A DNA stretch of 44,346 bases from Burkholderiaceae bacterium. GTDB lineage: Bacteria; Pseudomonadota; Gammaproteobacteria; Burkholderiales; Burkholderiaceae. Where the stretch lies: the NCBI GenBank assembly GCA_947462685.1, contig CANHPL010000020.1, forward strand, positions 1-44,346, read 5' to 3'. The translations under genes were made by a program, and so were the position numbers. Positions 9,359 through 17,711 of this stretch are shown here, one piece after another. Positions within the stretch are counted from its first letter, which is position 1, and the number at the start of each line of letters is the position of its first letter. A model generated the notes under the pieces. The model searched no databases. It saw only the letters and a list, made by a program, of their open reading frames with translations, and was not told the origin of the DNA.

Positions 9359-9733
9359 GTGAAACTACAACCAGACCCAAAACAATCTTTTAATACCGTT
9401 ACTCGATATGATTCTCAATACATAGAAATCAATGAGCAACGCTTTGAAAACTCCATTATTGTGATGCCGGAAGGGGAAGTATCGCCATGGAATGTAAATC
9501 ATTTCACGCAACTCGAACAATCAGACTTTAATCTGATCCTTGAGAAAAAACCGGCCCTAGTCATCTTTGGAAGCGGTGAACGTTTACATTTTTTACAACC
9601 AGCAATTCTTCAAGGCCTCATTCAAGCTAAAATCGGCTTTGAAACCATGGATACGCAAGCCGCTTGTAGGACTTATAACATTCTCATGGGTGAAGGACGC
9701 CTTGTTTTGGGGGCATTTTTAATCGAAAAATAA
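9359..9733 (+). CDS. Mth938-like (DUF498) domain protein
   Basis: Single-domain cytoplasmic protein of 124 residues in the DUF498/Mth938 family (relative of human NDUFAF3); no enzymatic activity is established. Supporting stretches are YIEINEQRFENSIIVMPEG, VIFGSGERLHFL and GFETMDTQAACRTYNILMGEGR, with the conserved GSG and TxxACRTYN pattern. Translation should start at the GTG at 9359: an in-frame TAA lies at 9353-9355, while the ATG at 9344 is out of frame and stops after six codons. The stop overlaps the next start as TAATG, so it is coupled to arnT. Confidence 0.88.
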   Translation: MKLQPDPKQSFNTVTRYDSQYIEINEQRFENSIIVMPEGEVSPWNVNHFTQLEQSDFNLILEKKPALVIFGSGERLHFLQPAILQGLIQAKIGFETMDTQAACRTYNILMGEGRLVLGAFLIEK

Positions 9734-11454
9734 TGATTATTTCAAACTTCAAAACCAATGCATCATTCTTTTCTAATACAAATTGGGGAATTAGTCATCT
9801 CGTTTGGATTTCTTTATTAGCGATTGTTTGGTTAGGATCTTTAGGATGGCGTCACCTGATACCATCGGATGAGGGTCGTTATGCGGAAATTGCCCGAGAA
9901 ATGCTAGTAAGTGGTAATTGGATAGTCCCTCGCTACAACGGTTATCTCTACTTTGAAAAACCACCACTACAAATGTGGGCAAATGCTCTCACATTTCAAC
10001 TTTTTGGCCTGGGTGAATGGCAAGCACGTCTTTGTACTGGTCTTACATCATTTTTCAGCATTCTATTGGTAGGTTTTACAGTTTATAAAATATGGGGGAG
10101 GCGAGCAGGTACGATTTCAGCTCTCGTTCTCGCATCCTGTCCCCTATGGGTTATTGGTGGTCACTTTAATTCCCTTGATATGGGCATTGCATTTTTTATG
10201 TCAGCGGCTTTATGTACTCTGATCTTGGCTCTTCATGCCCCTGAAAAATCACGGGCAGAACAACGGTGGATGCTTACTTGCTGGGCGATGATGGCTCTAT
10301 CGGTTTTATCCAAGGGGTTAATTGGCATCGTGTTACCTGGCTTTGTTTTAATCATGTATTCCATTAGCGGTAGAGATTGGCATTCTTGGAAGAGGATGCA
10401 TTGGCTTTGGGGTGCATTTATATTCTTTCTGATCACAACACCGTGGTTTGTATTGGTTGCTCAACAACACGCCAGCTTTCTTGATTTTTTCTTTATTCAT
10501 GAGCATTTTGATCGCTTCACAACAAATGAACATCAAAGAAGCGCTCCTTGGTATTTTTTTATTCCACTCATATTAGTTGGTGTTATTCCCTGGTTGCTTC
10601 ATCTTCCACGTGCCATTTTAATTGGCTTTAATAGCCGGAAAGATCCGTCAAATCCATTTAAACCACTTTGGTTGTGTGTGACTTGGGTCATCTGTATTAC
10701 TGTTTTTTTTAGCTTATCAAATTCAAAATTACCTGGTTATATCTTTCCCGTCATTCCAGCATTGGCGATCTTGTTGGGTTACTCGATTTTGCTACTTCTA
10801 GAAAATAAACATCAACTAAGCCCCCTTGGCTTAAAGCTCTGGACTGCACAATTGATTCTTTTTGGACTCGTATTTTTTATTGGGCTTTTTTTCGTACGCA
10901 ATATTTCATCAATGGGTGAGGTATATGAAGCGCAAGGATATGCTACTTATGCAAAGATGATTGGAGTATCTCTTTTCATCGGCTTATTTGGTTGCTTCTT
11001 TGCCTGGATCCTTCGCCGACATGCGATGAAAAGTATTTTGATTTTCTCAAGTACGATGATTGTGGTTGCTTTAACTGCTGGTACAGGGCATCAAATAATC
11101 GGACGATTACTTTCAGGCTACGATGTTGCGCAAAAAGCGAAACCTTTGATACAAAAAAGTGATCCGTTATATGGTGTCAGAATGCTGGATCATACAGTGC
11201 CATTTTATTTAGAGCACCCTTTAATCATGGTTGAATTTAAAGATGAGCTGGCATTTGGCATTTCTCAGGAACCTACAAAATGGATTCCTACGATAGATGA
11301 GTGGATGGCGCTTTGGTTAGCAAACCCCAATAAAAAAGAATTTGCTTTAATGACGCCTCATTTGTATCAAGAGCTACTTCAAAAAAAATTACCCATGGAA
11401 GTTATCGCAGAAGATCCTTTACGCATCATAATAAGTAAACCAACCGCGAAATAA
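9733..11454 (+). CDS. arnT: ArnT-like glycosyltransferase (lipid A L-Ara4N transferase)
   Basis: GT83/PMT-type integral membrane enzyme that moves 4-amino-4-deoxy-L-arabinose from undecaprenyl phosphate to lipid A on the periplasmic side of the inner membrane. The 573 residues show about a dozen hydrophobic segments and the first-loop acidic motif PSDEGRYAEIAREM near residue 44, followed by the family feature YLYFEKPPLQMWANALTFQLFG. The C-terminus (about 470-573) is soluble, as in ArnT. Its place directly before an EmrE-like subunit and arnB-C-A-D supports the specific assignment; by sequence alone only 'PMT-family glycosyltransferase' is certain. The start overlaps the previous stop (TAATG). 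Confidence 0.85.
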   Translation: MIISNFKTNASFFSNTNWGISHLVWISLLAIVWLGSLGWRHLIPSDEGRYAEIAREMLVSGNWIVPRYNGYLYFEKPPLQMWANALTFQLFGLGEWQARLCTGLTSFFSILLVGFTVYKIWGRRAGTISALVLASCPLWVIGGHFNSLDMGIAFFMSAALCTLILALHAPEKSRAEQRWMLTCWAMMALSVLSKGLIGIVLPGFVLIMYSISGRDWHSWKRMHWLWGAFIFFLITTPWFVLVAQQHASFLDFFFIHEHFDRFTTNEHQRSAPWYFFIPLILVGVIPWLLHLPRAILIGFNSRKDPSNPFKPLWLCVTWVICITVFFSLSNSKLPGYIFPVIPALAILLGYSILLLLENKHQLSPLGLKLWTAQLILFGLVFFIGLFFVRNISSMGEVYEAQGYATYAKMIGVSLFIGLFGCFFAWILRRHAMKSILIFSSTMIVVALTAGTGHQIIGRLLSGYDVAQKAKPLIQKSDPLYGVRMLDHTVPFYLEHPLIMVEFKDELAFGISQEPTKWIPTIDEWMALWLANPNKKEFALMTPHLYQELLQKKLPMEVIAEDPLRIIISKPTAK

Positions 11455-11457
11455 TTG

Positions 11458-11829
11458 ATGAATTTAACCACATTTTCTTATCTATTTGTCGGCATTTTAT
11501 TGAATGCTTGCGCACAATTACTCCTCAAAGCTGGGACGCTGCGTTTAGGGGAGGTTTCATTAGCACCCAGTACCTTAATCACGACTCTTGGACACCTCTC
11601 TACCAACCTACCCATTATTGCTGGCTTGTGTCTTTACGGCCTGTCTGTCATTACTTGGATAGCTGGTCTATCTCGGGTTGATGTTTCCATCGCCTATCCA
11701 CTTTTATCATTAGGCTACGTTGTCAATGCGATTGCTGCTTATTTTCTTTTTGGTGAAGCATTGACCCCTCAAAGACTCATTGCGATTGGCATTATTCTCC
11801 TTGGTGTTTATATCTTAGCGCGCTCATAA
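11458..11829 (+). CDS. EmrE-like small membrane protein, ArnE/ArnF-type flippase subunit
   Basis: Four-helix DMT/SMR-superfamily protein of 123 residues. Helices lie at about 5-20, 45-66, 75-95 and 104-121. Typical features are LLNACAQLLLKAG in helix 1 and DVSIAYPLLSLGYVVNAIAAYFLFGE in helices 3-4. In the arn pathway ArnE and ArnF form a heterodimer that flips Ara4N-undecaprenyl phosphate across the inner membrane; only one such gene is present here, so it may act as a homodimer. The ATG at 11458 is preferred over the TTG directly before it. It begins 3 nt after the arnT stop. Confidence 0.8.
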   Translation: MNLTTFSYLFVGILLNACAQLLLKAGTLRLGEVSLAPSTLITTLGHLSTNLPIIAGLCLYGLSVITWIAGLSRVDVSIAYPLLSLGYVVNAIAAYFLFGEALTPQRLIAIGIILLGVYILARS

Positions 11830-11840
11830 GGTCCTTTCTC

Positions 11841-13007
11841 ATGAACCACTTTAATTCTCCTTTCCTTCCTTTTACAAAACCAACGATTGATGAAGCAACC
11901 ATTGCAGCTGTAGGTGACGTTTTACGCTCTGGATGGATCACAAATGGTCCTAAATGCCTTGAGTTTGAAAAAATGTTGTCAGATTATTTTGGTGGTAGAA
12001 CGGTTCGCTGTTTTGCCAATGGTAGCGCTACGATGGAAATTGCTTTACGCATTGCAAATATTGGGCCTGGGGATGAAGTCATTACAACCCCAATGTCATG
12101 GGTCTCTACTTCGAATGTCATCTTAGCCGTTGGTGCAAAACCTATATTTGTGGATATTGATCCACGAACACGCAATATCGATTTAGAGCTTATCGAAGCC
12201 GCCATTACGCCACAGACGAGGGCAATCATGCCAGTCTACCTGTCTGGACTTCCCGTCGATATTGTGCGTCTTTATCAAATCGCCCGTCAATACAAACTGC
12301 GTGTTGTGGAAGATGCTGCACAAGCATTGGGTTCAACTTGGCTAGGTGAGCACATCGGCAGCGCGAACAATTTCCCCTCTGATCTGGTCAGTTTTAGTTT
12401 TCAGGCAAATAAAAACCTAACAACCATTGAAGGTGGTTGCCTCGTAATGAATAATGAAACGGAAGCAATTCTGGCACAAAAATTACGTATTCAAGGTGTA
12501 ACGAAGACCGGTTTTGATGGCATGGATGTTGATGTTTTAGGTGGTAAACACAACCTTACCGATGTGAATGCCGTCATTGGCATTCATCAACTGAAACAAT
12601 TACCTGACTTGATGAAGCAACGCCAAGCATTGGCTCAGCATTATTTTGCTTGTTTTAAGAAAACCAACCTATTAGAACAAGGATTAGAACTTCCACTAGA
12701 AGACTTTATTCATTCCAACTGGCATATGTTTCAAGTGGTTTTACCGATTGAAAAACTACATCAATTTGGCATGAATCGCGCGTCTGTCATGCAAAAACTC
12801 AAAGATATGAATATTGGAACTGGAGTCCACTACCCACTAATCAGCGACTTTAAGTTATACCGAAAATTGGGGTATAGCTCGGATCAAACCCCTGTTGCGC
12901 AACGCGTGGGCTCTGCCATACTGACCTTACCACTATTCCCGTTAATGACAACTTTCGATGTAGAACGAGTGGTGCATGCTTTACAACTTGTCTTACAAGA
13001 AATTTGA
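11841..13007 (+). CDS. arnB: UDP-4-amino-4-deoxy-L-arabinose aminotransferase ArnB
   Basis: DegT/DnrJ/EryC1-family PLP aminotransferase of 388 residues that converts UDP-4-keto-pentose (the product of the ArnA decarboxylase) to UDP-L-Ara4N. Seen: FTKPTIDEATIAAVGDVL, SGWITNGP, PMSWVSTSNVIL, VVEDAAQALGSTW, the PLP lysine in SFSFQANKNLTTIEGG (Lys191) and GTGVHYPLISDFKLYRKLGY near the C-terminus, which matches the substrate-binding region of ArnB. A ribosome-binding AAGGT lies upstream. Related sugar aminotransferases share the fold, but the neighbours fix the role. Confidence 0.93.
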   Translation: MNHFNSPFLPFTKPTIDEATIAAVGDVLRSGWITNGPKCLEFEKMLSDYFGGRTVRCFANGSATMEIALRIANIGPGDEVITTPMSWVSTSNVILAVGAKPIFVDIDPRTRNIDLELIEAAITPQTRAIMPVYLSGLPVDIVRLYQIARQYKLRVVEDAAQALGSTWLGEHIGSANNFPSDLVSFSFQANKNLTTIEGGCLVMNNETEAILAQKLRIQGVTKTGFDGMDVDVLGGKHNLTDVNAVIGIHQLKQLPDLMKQRQALAQHYFACFKKTNLLEQGLELPLEDFIHSNWHMFQVVLPIEKLHQFGMNRASVMQKLKDMNIGTGVHYPLISDFKLYRKLGYSSDQTPVAQRVGSAILTLPLFPLMTTFDVERVVHALQLVLQEI

Positions 13008-13047
13008 GTTTTTTCCCTTTTTCAAAAAACCGACTTAAAATCGAAGA

Positions 13048-14049
13048 ATGCAGACAATTTCTGATTCTTTACTACAGCTAACTCCAAAAATTCCATCGAA
13101 CCCATTGGTTTCCATTGTGATACCGGTGTATAACGAGGAAGATGGCTTGGAGCAGCTTTTTACTCGTCTTTATACCTCTCTTGACAACTTAGTGATGGAA
13201 CTATCAGTTCGTTATGAGGTGGTCTTTGTGAATGATGGGAGTCGTGATCAGTCTGCGGCAAAACTCGCGGAACAATTTGAAAAACGCCCAGATACAACTC
13301 GGGTCGTGCTCTTCAACGGTAATTTTGGCCAACATATGGCCATTATGGCGGGCTTTAGCTATTCCAAAGGTGATTTTATAATCACTTTAGACGCTGATTT
13401 ACAAAATCCTCCAGAAGAAATCCATCGTATTGTTGAGAATTTATTAAAGGGACATGACTACGTTGGCACAATTCGAGTTGCCAGAAAAGATTCGCGTTTC
13501 AGAAGATATGCTTCAAAAGCAATGAATCAATTGCGTGATCGAATTACAAAAATTACCATCACCGATCAAGGATGTATGATGCGCGGCTATAGCCGTCGTA
13601 TCGTCGATCTCATGAAAAAGAGTAAAGAGTTAAATACCTTTATTCCTGCTTTAGGTTTTACTTATGCCAGCAACCCCATCGAAATTAACATTAATCATGA
13701 AGAACGCTTTGCCGGCGAATCCAAATACTCCTTATATCAATTGATTCGTCTCAACTTTGATTTGGTGACCGGTTTCTCGGTGCTTCCATTACAAGCTTTT
13801 TCATTAATTGGTTTCTTTTTAGCGCTCGGATCTGCAACTTTGTTTATCTATCTCATGATTCGAAGGTTTATTATTGGTGCTGAGGTAGAGGGTGTATTTA
13901 CGTTATTCGCGTTAAATTTTTTCCTGATGGGAGTACTCCTTTTTGGACTTGGATTACTCGGAGAATATGTGGGACGTATCTACCAACAAGTACGAAAACG
14001 TCCTCGCTATGTGGTCATGGGAGTATTGGAACAGGATGAGCAAGAATAA
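13048..14049 (+). CDS. arnC: Undecaprenyl-phosphate 4-deoxy-4-formamido-L-arabinose transferase ArnC
   Basis: GT2-family polyprenyl-phosphate glycosyltransferase, 333 residues against about 322 in E. coli. The N-terminal domain has SIVIPVYNEEDGLEQLF, VFVNDGSRDQS and the metal-binding DADLQNPPEEI near residue 112; GCMMRGYSRRIVD follows. Two membrane helices (about 243-272 and 283-310) end in LLGEYVGRIYQQVRKRPRYVV, typical of this branch. It transfers the formylated sugar from UDP to undecaprenyl phosphate. The 3' end overlaps the formyltransferase start by 14 nt. Confidence 0.93.
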   Translation: MQTISDSLLQLTPKIPSNPLVSIVIPVYNEEDGLEQLFTRLYTSLDNLVMELSVRYEVVFVNDGSRDQSAAKLAEQFEKRPDTTRVVLFNGNFGQHMAIMAGFSYSKGDFIITLDADLQNPPEEIHRIVENLLKGHDYVGTIRVARKDSRFRRYASKAMNQLRDRITKITITDQGCMMRGYSRRIVDLMKKSKELNTFIPALGFTYASNPIEININHEERFAGESKYSLYQLIRLNFDLVTGFSVLPLQAFSLIGFFLALGSATLFIYLMIRRFIIGAEVEGVFTLFALNFFLMGVLLFGLGLLGEYVGRIYQQVRKRPRYVVMGVLEQDEQE

Positions 14050-14962
14050 AGCTATTGTCTTCGCCTACCATACTGTAGGCTTCGAATGCCTTAGTAGTCT
14101 CTTAGATCATGGCTTTGAGATACCCTTAGTTGTTACTCATGAAGACTCTCCGACAGAAAATATTTGGTTTCGATCAGTCCGTGATTTATGTCTCGAACGG
14201 AAGATTGCGTTTATTACTCCAAGTGACTTCAATGATCCCGAATTGATTAACCGACTGCGATCCTATCAGCCAGATTATTTATTTTCTTTCTATTATCGAT
14301 ACATGATCCCGCAGCAGATTTTAGAAATTGCCAAAATTGCTGCATTAAATATGCATGGCTCTTTATTGCCGAAATACAGAGGCCGAGTTCCCATCAATTG
14401 GGCAGTTCTCCATGGCGAAACTAAAACAGGTGCTACTCTACACATCATGGAAGCAAAACCAGATGCAGGAGATATCTTGCATCAAAAAGCAATTCCCATA
14501 CTCCCAGATGAAACTGCTTATGAAGTATTCAATAAAGTCGCTGTTGTTGCAAAAACCACACTGGAAGAAGTGATACCTAATTTATTGACTGGGGAATTTT
14601 CAAGACGTCCCAACCGATTGCAAGAAGGTAGTTATTTTGGCGCTCGCAAACCCGAGGATGGAAAAATTGATTGGCAAAATAATGCACAAGAAGTTTATAA
14701 CCTCTTTCGTGCAGTTGCACCGCCCTATCCCGGTGCTTTTACAGAAATTGCTAATAAAAAATATATTATTCATCAAGCGATGCTGGCTAGTCCCCCTTTT
14801 CGCCAAAACAATCAATTGCTAGGTTTACAAGTAGTTGATAATCGGATTTATGGCTTTTGTGGGGATGATCGCGCCATCCTTGTAATGCAATTAGTCTGCG
14901 ATGGTCAAGAGGTTTTACCTACAGATCTTCAACAAATTCTTTTAAGCATTACAAAAGCATAA
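14036..14962 (+). CDS. arnA: ArnA formyltransferase domain as a separate protein
   Basis: 10-formyltetrahydrofolate-dependent UDP-L-Ara4N formyltransferase of 308 residues, equal to residues 1-304 of the two-domain E. coli ArnA. Catalytic residues are present: Asn105 and His107 in ALNMHGSLLPKYRGRVPINW and Asp143 in KPDAGDI, matching N102/H104/D140 of E. coli. The C-terminal part (about 205-300) is the FMT-like C-domain. I start it at the ATG at 14036, inside the end of arnC and preceded by a GGA-rich stretch; a longer frame from 13943 only reads through arnC. The decarboxylase half follows as its own gene 31 nt downstream. Confidence 0.92.
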   Translation: MSKNKAIVFAYHTVGFECLSSLLDHGFEIPLVVTHEDSPTENIWFRSVRDLCLERKIAFITPSDFNDPELINRLRSYQPDYLFSFYYRYMIPQQILEIAKIAALNMHGSLLPKYRGRVPINWAVLHGETKTGATLHIMEAKPDAGDILHQKAIPILPDETAYEVFNKVAVVAKTTLEEVIPNLLTGEFSRRPNRLQEGSYFGARKPEDGKIDWQNNAQEVYNLFRAVAPPYPGAFTEIANKKYIIHQAMLASPPFRQNNQLLGLQVVDNRIYGFCGDDRAILVMQLVCDGQEVLPTDLQQILLSITKA

Positions 14963-14993
14963 AATAGAGCTTATTTACCAACGGAATTCACTT

Positions 14994-16040
14994 ATGACCA
15001 AAAAGGTTTTAATCTTAGGCGTGAACGGCTTCATCGGACACCATCTTTCCAAGCGCATTCTTGAAACAACCGATTGGGACGTCTATGGCATGGATATGCA
15101 AGATGATCGTTTGGGTGATTTGGCTAACCACCCTAAAATGCACTTCTTTGAAGGTGATATTACAATTAATAAAGAGTGGGTCGAATACCACGTTCGTAAA
15201 TGTGATGTGATCTTGCCCCTCGTGGCTATTGCAACTCCTGCAACATACGTCAAAGAACCACTGAAAGTTTTTGAGCTTGATTTTGAAGCCAATTTACCAA
15301 TCGTTCGTTCCGCTCATAAGTACGGTAAACATCTGGTTTTTCCTTCTACATCGGAAGTCTATGGGATGAGTACTGATGCAGAGTTTGATCCAGCTTCATC
15401 ACCACTAGTGTATGGACCAATCAATAAACCACGCTGGATCTACGCCTGCGCAAAGCAGTTAATGGATCGCGTCATTTGGGGTTACGGTATGGAGGGTCTT
15501 CGCTTTACGTTGTTTAGACCCTTTAATTGGATCGGTCCTGGATTAGATAGTATCTATACTTCTAAAGAGGGTTCTTCCAGAGTGGTTACGCAATTTTTAG
15601 GTCATATTGCTCGAGGTGAGCCGATTAATTTAGTGGATGGCGGTTCTCAAAAAAGAGCATTTACCTATATTGACGATGGTATTGATGCACTGAGTTTAAT
15701 TATTGAAAATAAAAATGATATTGCCAATGGCAAAATTTATAACATCGGCAATCCACAGAACAACCACTCAGTCAAAGAGTTAGCCCACATGATGATGGAT
15801 ATCGCTAATCGAATTCCTGAATATCAAGCATCAGCAAAGCAAGTTGTCATTCAAGAAACAACGTCAGCACAATACTATGGAACAGGCTATCAAGATGTCC
15901 AAAACCGCGTACCTAAAATCGAGAACACGATGCAAGAGCTTGGTTGGCAACCAAGCACAACCATGTCGCAAGCCCTAGAGCATATTTTTGAGGCCTATCG
16001 TTATGACGTAGTAAAAGCTCGTCGATTAGTCGATCATTAA
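14994..16040 (+). CDS. arnA: ArnA decarboxylase domain as a separate protein (UDP-glucuronate decarboxylase)
   Basis: Short-chain dehydrogenase-like enzyme of 348 residues that oxidises and decarboxylates UDP-glucuronate to UDP-4-keto-arabinose. It aligns with residues 314-660 of E. coli ArnA with a constant offset of 313 up to the active site: NAD motif GVNGFIGHH (9-17), Ser120-Glu121 in FPSTSEVYG, Tyr150 and Lys154 in YACAKQLMDR. The RPFNWIGPGLD and YYGTGYQDVQNR segments are also diagnostic. Its GGAATTC leader offers a separate ribosome-binding site. It begins 31 nt after the formyltransferase stop, so the usual fusion is split here. Confidence 0.94.
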   Translation: MTKKVLILGVNGFIGHHLSKRILETTDWDVYGMDMQDDRLGDLANHPKMHFFEGDITINKEWVEYHVRKCDVILPLVAIATPATYVKEPLKVFELDFEANLPIVRSAHKYGKHLVFPSTSEVYGMSTDAEFDPASSPLVYGPINKPRWIYACAKQLMDRVIWGYGMEGLRFTLFRPFNWIGPGLDSIYTSKEGSSRVVTQFLGHIARGEPINLVDGGSQKRAFTYIDDGIDALSLIIENKNDIANGKIYNIGNPQNNHSVKELAHMMMDIANRIPEYQASAKQVVIQETTSAQYYGTGYQDVQNRVPKIENTMQELGWQPSTTMSQALEHIFEAYRYDVVKARRLVDH

Positions 16041-16042
16041 TT

Positions 16043-16963
16043 GTGGGAAGTATTGCCCTTAAAGTTGATGTAGATACATTAAGAGGAACTCTCGAGGGGG
16101 TTCCTGGTTTGCAACAACAATTGCAACAAATCGGTGTACCGGCGACTTTTTTGTTTAGTTTAGGACCTGACCATACAGGTTGGGCCCTCAAGCGAATCTT
16201 TCGGCCTGGTTTTTTTAAAAAGGTTTCACGTACTTCTGTCATTGAACACTACGGGCTAAAGACCCTAAGCTATGGCGTTCTATTACCAGCACCTGATATT
16301 GGCTTAAAAGCAAAACATATCATGCAAGCGGTTGCCAAAGATGGTTTTGAAGTGGGGATTCATACATGGGATCATATTGTCTGGCATGACCAAGTTCGCT
16401 ATGCGAGTCAAGCTTGGACCCTTTCACAAATGACGCAGTCATTTGATCGTTTTGTAGATATTTTTAATGAGTCTCCCAAAACACACGGTGCTGCAGGTTG
16501 GCAAATGAATCTTGATGCACTCCACCAATTAGATCAGTGGCATATGCCCTACTCTTCTGATGGACGCGCGCCCATCAACCTTGTACCATATCGCATACAA
16601 TTTAAAGACGGTCCATCGAAACATATTCAATATCCAACAACCCTCCCCACATTTGATGAATTATTGGGGGTGAACAATATGAATGCTCAAGATGCAGTGC
16701 ATTATTTATTAAAATTAACCGCCGAAAACCCCAATGATCAAGTTTTTACTTTGCATGCAGAGCTTGAAGGTCAAAAACTATTACCATTTTTTATACAACT
16801 CGTCAAAGCTTGGATTGCTCAGGGACATCAATGTGTAGATATGCGAACTTTACACGCGTCGTGGGCAGCTACAGGACAAACGAAACACTTAATTAGTATG
16901 CCACTGTATTTTGATCAAATTGCCAACCGCAGCGGCGAACTGATGGTAATGCCAAACTCATGA
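16043..16963 (+). CDS. arnD: Ara4N-formyl-undecaprenol phosphate deformylase ArnD
   Basis: NodB-type metal-dependent deformylase of 306 residues acting at the inner membrane; it removes the formyl group after ArnC transfer. Shared with ArnD: ALKVDVDTLRGTLEGVP at the N-terminus (metal-binding Asp in VDVDT), GPDHTGWALKRIFRPGF, EVGIHTWDHIVWHDQVR with the His ligands, GAAGWQMN, MPYSSDGRAP and FTLHAELEGQ. Translation starts with GTG at 16043, 2 nt after the previous stop and with no clear Shine-Dalgarno, so it probably depends on coupling. It closes the arn operon. Confidence 0.93.
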   Translation: MGSIALKVDVDTLRGTLEGVPGLQQQLQQIGVPATFLFSLGPDHTGWALKRIFRPGFFKKVSRTSVIEHYGLKTLSYGVLLPAPDIGLKAKHIMQAVAKDGFEVGIHTWDHIVWHDQVRYASQAWTLSQMTQSFDRFVDIFNESPKTHGAAGWQMNLDALHQLDQWHMPYSSDGRAPINLVPYRIQFKDGPSKHIQYPTTLPTFDELLGVNNMNAQDAVHYLLKLTAENPNDQVFTLHAELEGQKLLPFFIQLVKAWIAQGHQCVDMRTLHASWAATGQTKHLISMPLYFDQIANRSGELMVMPNS

Positions 16964-17029
16964 AAACATAAATTAGTAACGAAGTCGGCATACAATAGAG
17001 TGTTCGATTGTTAATTTAGGAGATAAAGA

Positions 17030-17497
17030 ATGTCCATAAAAATTGGTGATACATTTCCAGCGTGCTCTCTTCCAGCCACTTCTGGATTAACTTTTAGTCC
17101 ATCCTCTTGCGAAGGTAAAAATGTTGTTTTGTATTTTTACCCAAAAGATGCGACGCCAGGATGCACCATCGAGGCTGGCAATTTTCGTGACAATATTGAC
17201 GCGTTCACAAAAGCGAATACCTTAATCATTGGTGTTTCTAGAGACTCACTAAAATCACACGAAAGCTTTAAATCAAAGTATGAGTTACCCTTTGAATTAA
17301 TTTCTGATGCGGGTGAGACTTTATGTCATTTTTTTGACGTCATCAAAACAAAAAATATGTATGGCAAACAAGTTCAAGGGATTGAAAGAAGTACTTTTAT
17401 CTTTGATTCTAAAGGAATTTTACGTCATGAGTGGCGTGGTTTAAAGGTTGCTGGTCATGTGGAAGATGTTTTGAAGGCCGTGCTTGCAATGTCTTGA
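17030..17497 (+). CDS. bcp: Thioredoxin-dependent thiol peroxidase (Bcp/PrxQ)
   Basis: Cytoplasmic peroxiredoxin of 155 residues reducing hydrogen peroxide and organic peroxides. The peroxidatic Cys45 lies in YPKDATPGCTIEAGNFRDN. The position five residues later, a cysteine in E. coli Bcp, is Gly50 here; other cysteines are 12, 27 and 99, of which Cys99 (ETLCHFFDV) is the best candidate resolving residue, if there is one. Conserved RDS and RSTFIFDSKG follow. It is preceded by TAGGAG and lies 66 nt after arnD. Confidence 0.95.
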   Translation: MSIKIGDTFPACSLPATSGLTFSPSSCEGKNVVLYFYPKDATPGCTIEAGNFRDNIDAFTKANTLIIGVSRDSLKSHESFKSKYELPFELISDAGETLCHFFDVIKTKNMYGKQVQGIERSTFIFDSKGILRHEWRGLKVAGHVEDVLKAVLAMS

Positions 17498-17646
17498 AAT
17501 ATGCGTTAACTTATAGTTAATGCAAAGAAATCGAAGTTTGTTCACTGTTTCAAAAAATCTTGATAACACGACTCGAGATAGACAATCTCCCCTACAAGAT
17601 TCAGACAAACTTCTCTTAAGAACACATTCAAACCATTTTAAAAATC

Positions 17647-17667
17647 GCATCAATCGATGCTTTTTTT
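17647..17667 (+). terminator. Weak candidate terminator between bcp and phoH
   Basis: GCATC-AATC-GATGC forms a 5-bp hairpin directly followed by seven T. The short stem makes it weak; it sits 150 nt after the bcp stop and 45 nt before the phoH start. The rest of the 214-nt gap shows no convincing gene. Confidence 0.35.
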
Positions 17668-17711
17668 CATATTTTCTACCTTTTATTTTTATAACCATAA
17701 GGAGCTAGTGC

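Noticed and set aside
13943..14035. Longer N-terminus for the ArnA formyltransferase
   Set aside because: These codons overlap the arnC end in another frame and have no counterpart in ArnA; the ATG at 14036 gives the normal start.
17520..17708. Open frame of 62 codons between bcp and phoH
   Set aside because: No ribosome-binding site, composition unlike a protein, and it crosses the probable terminator.
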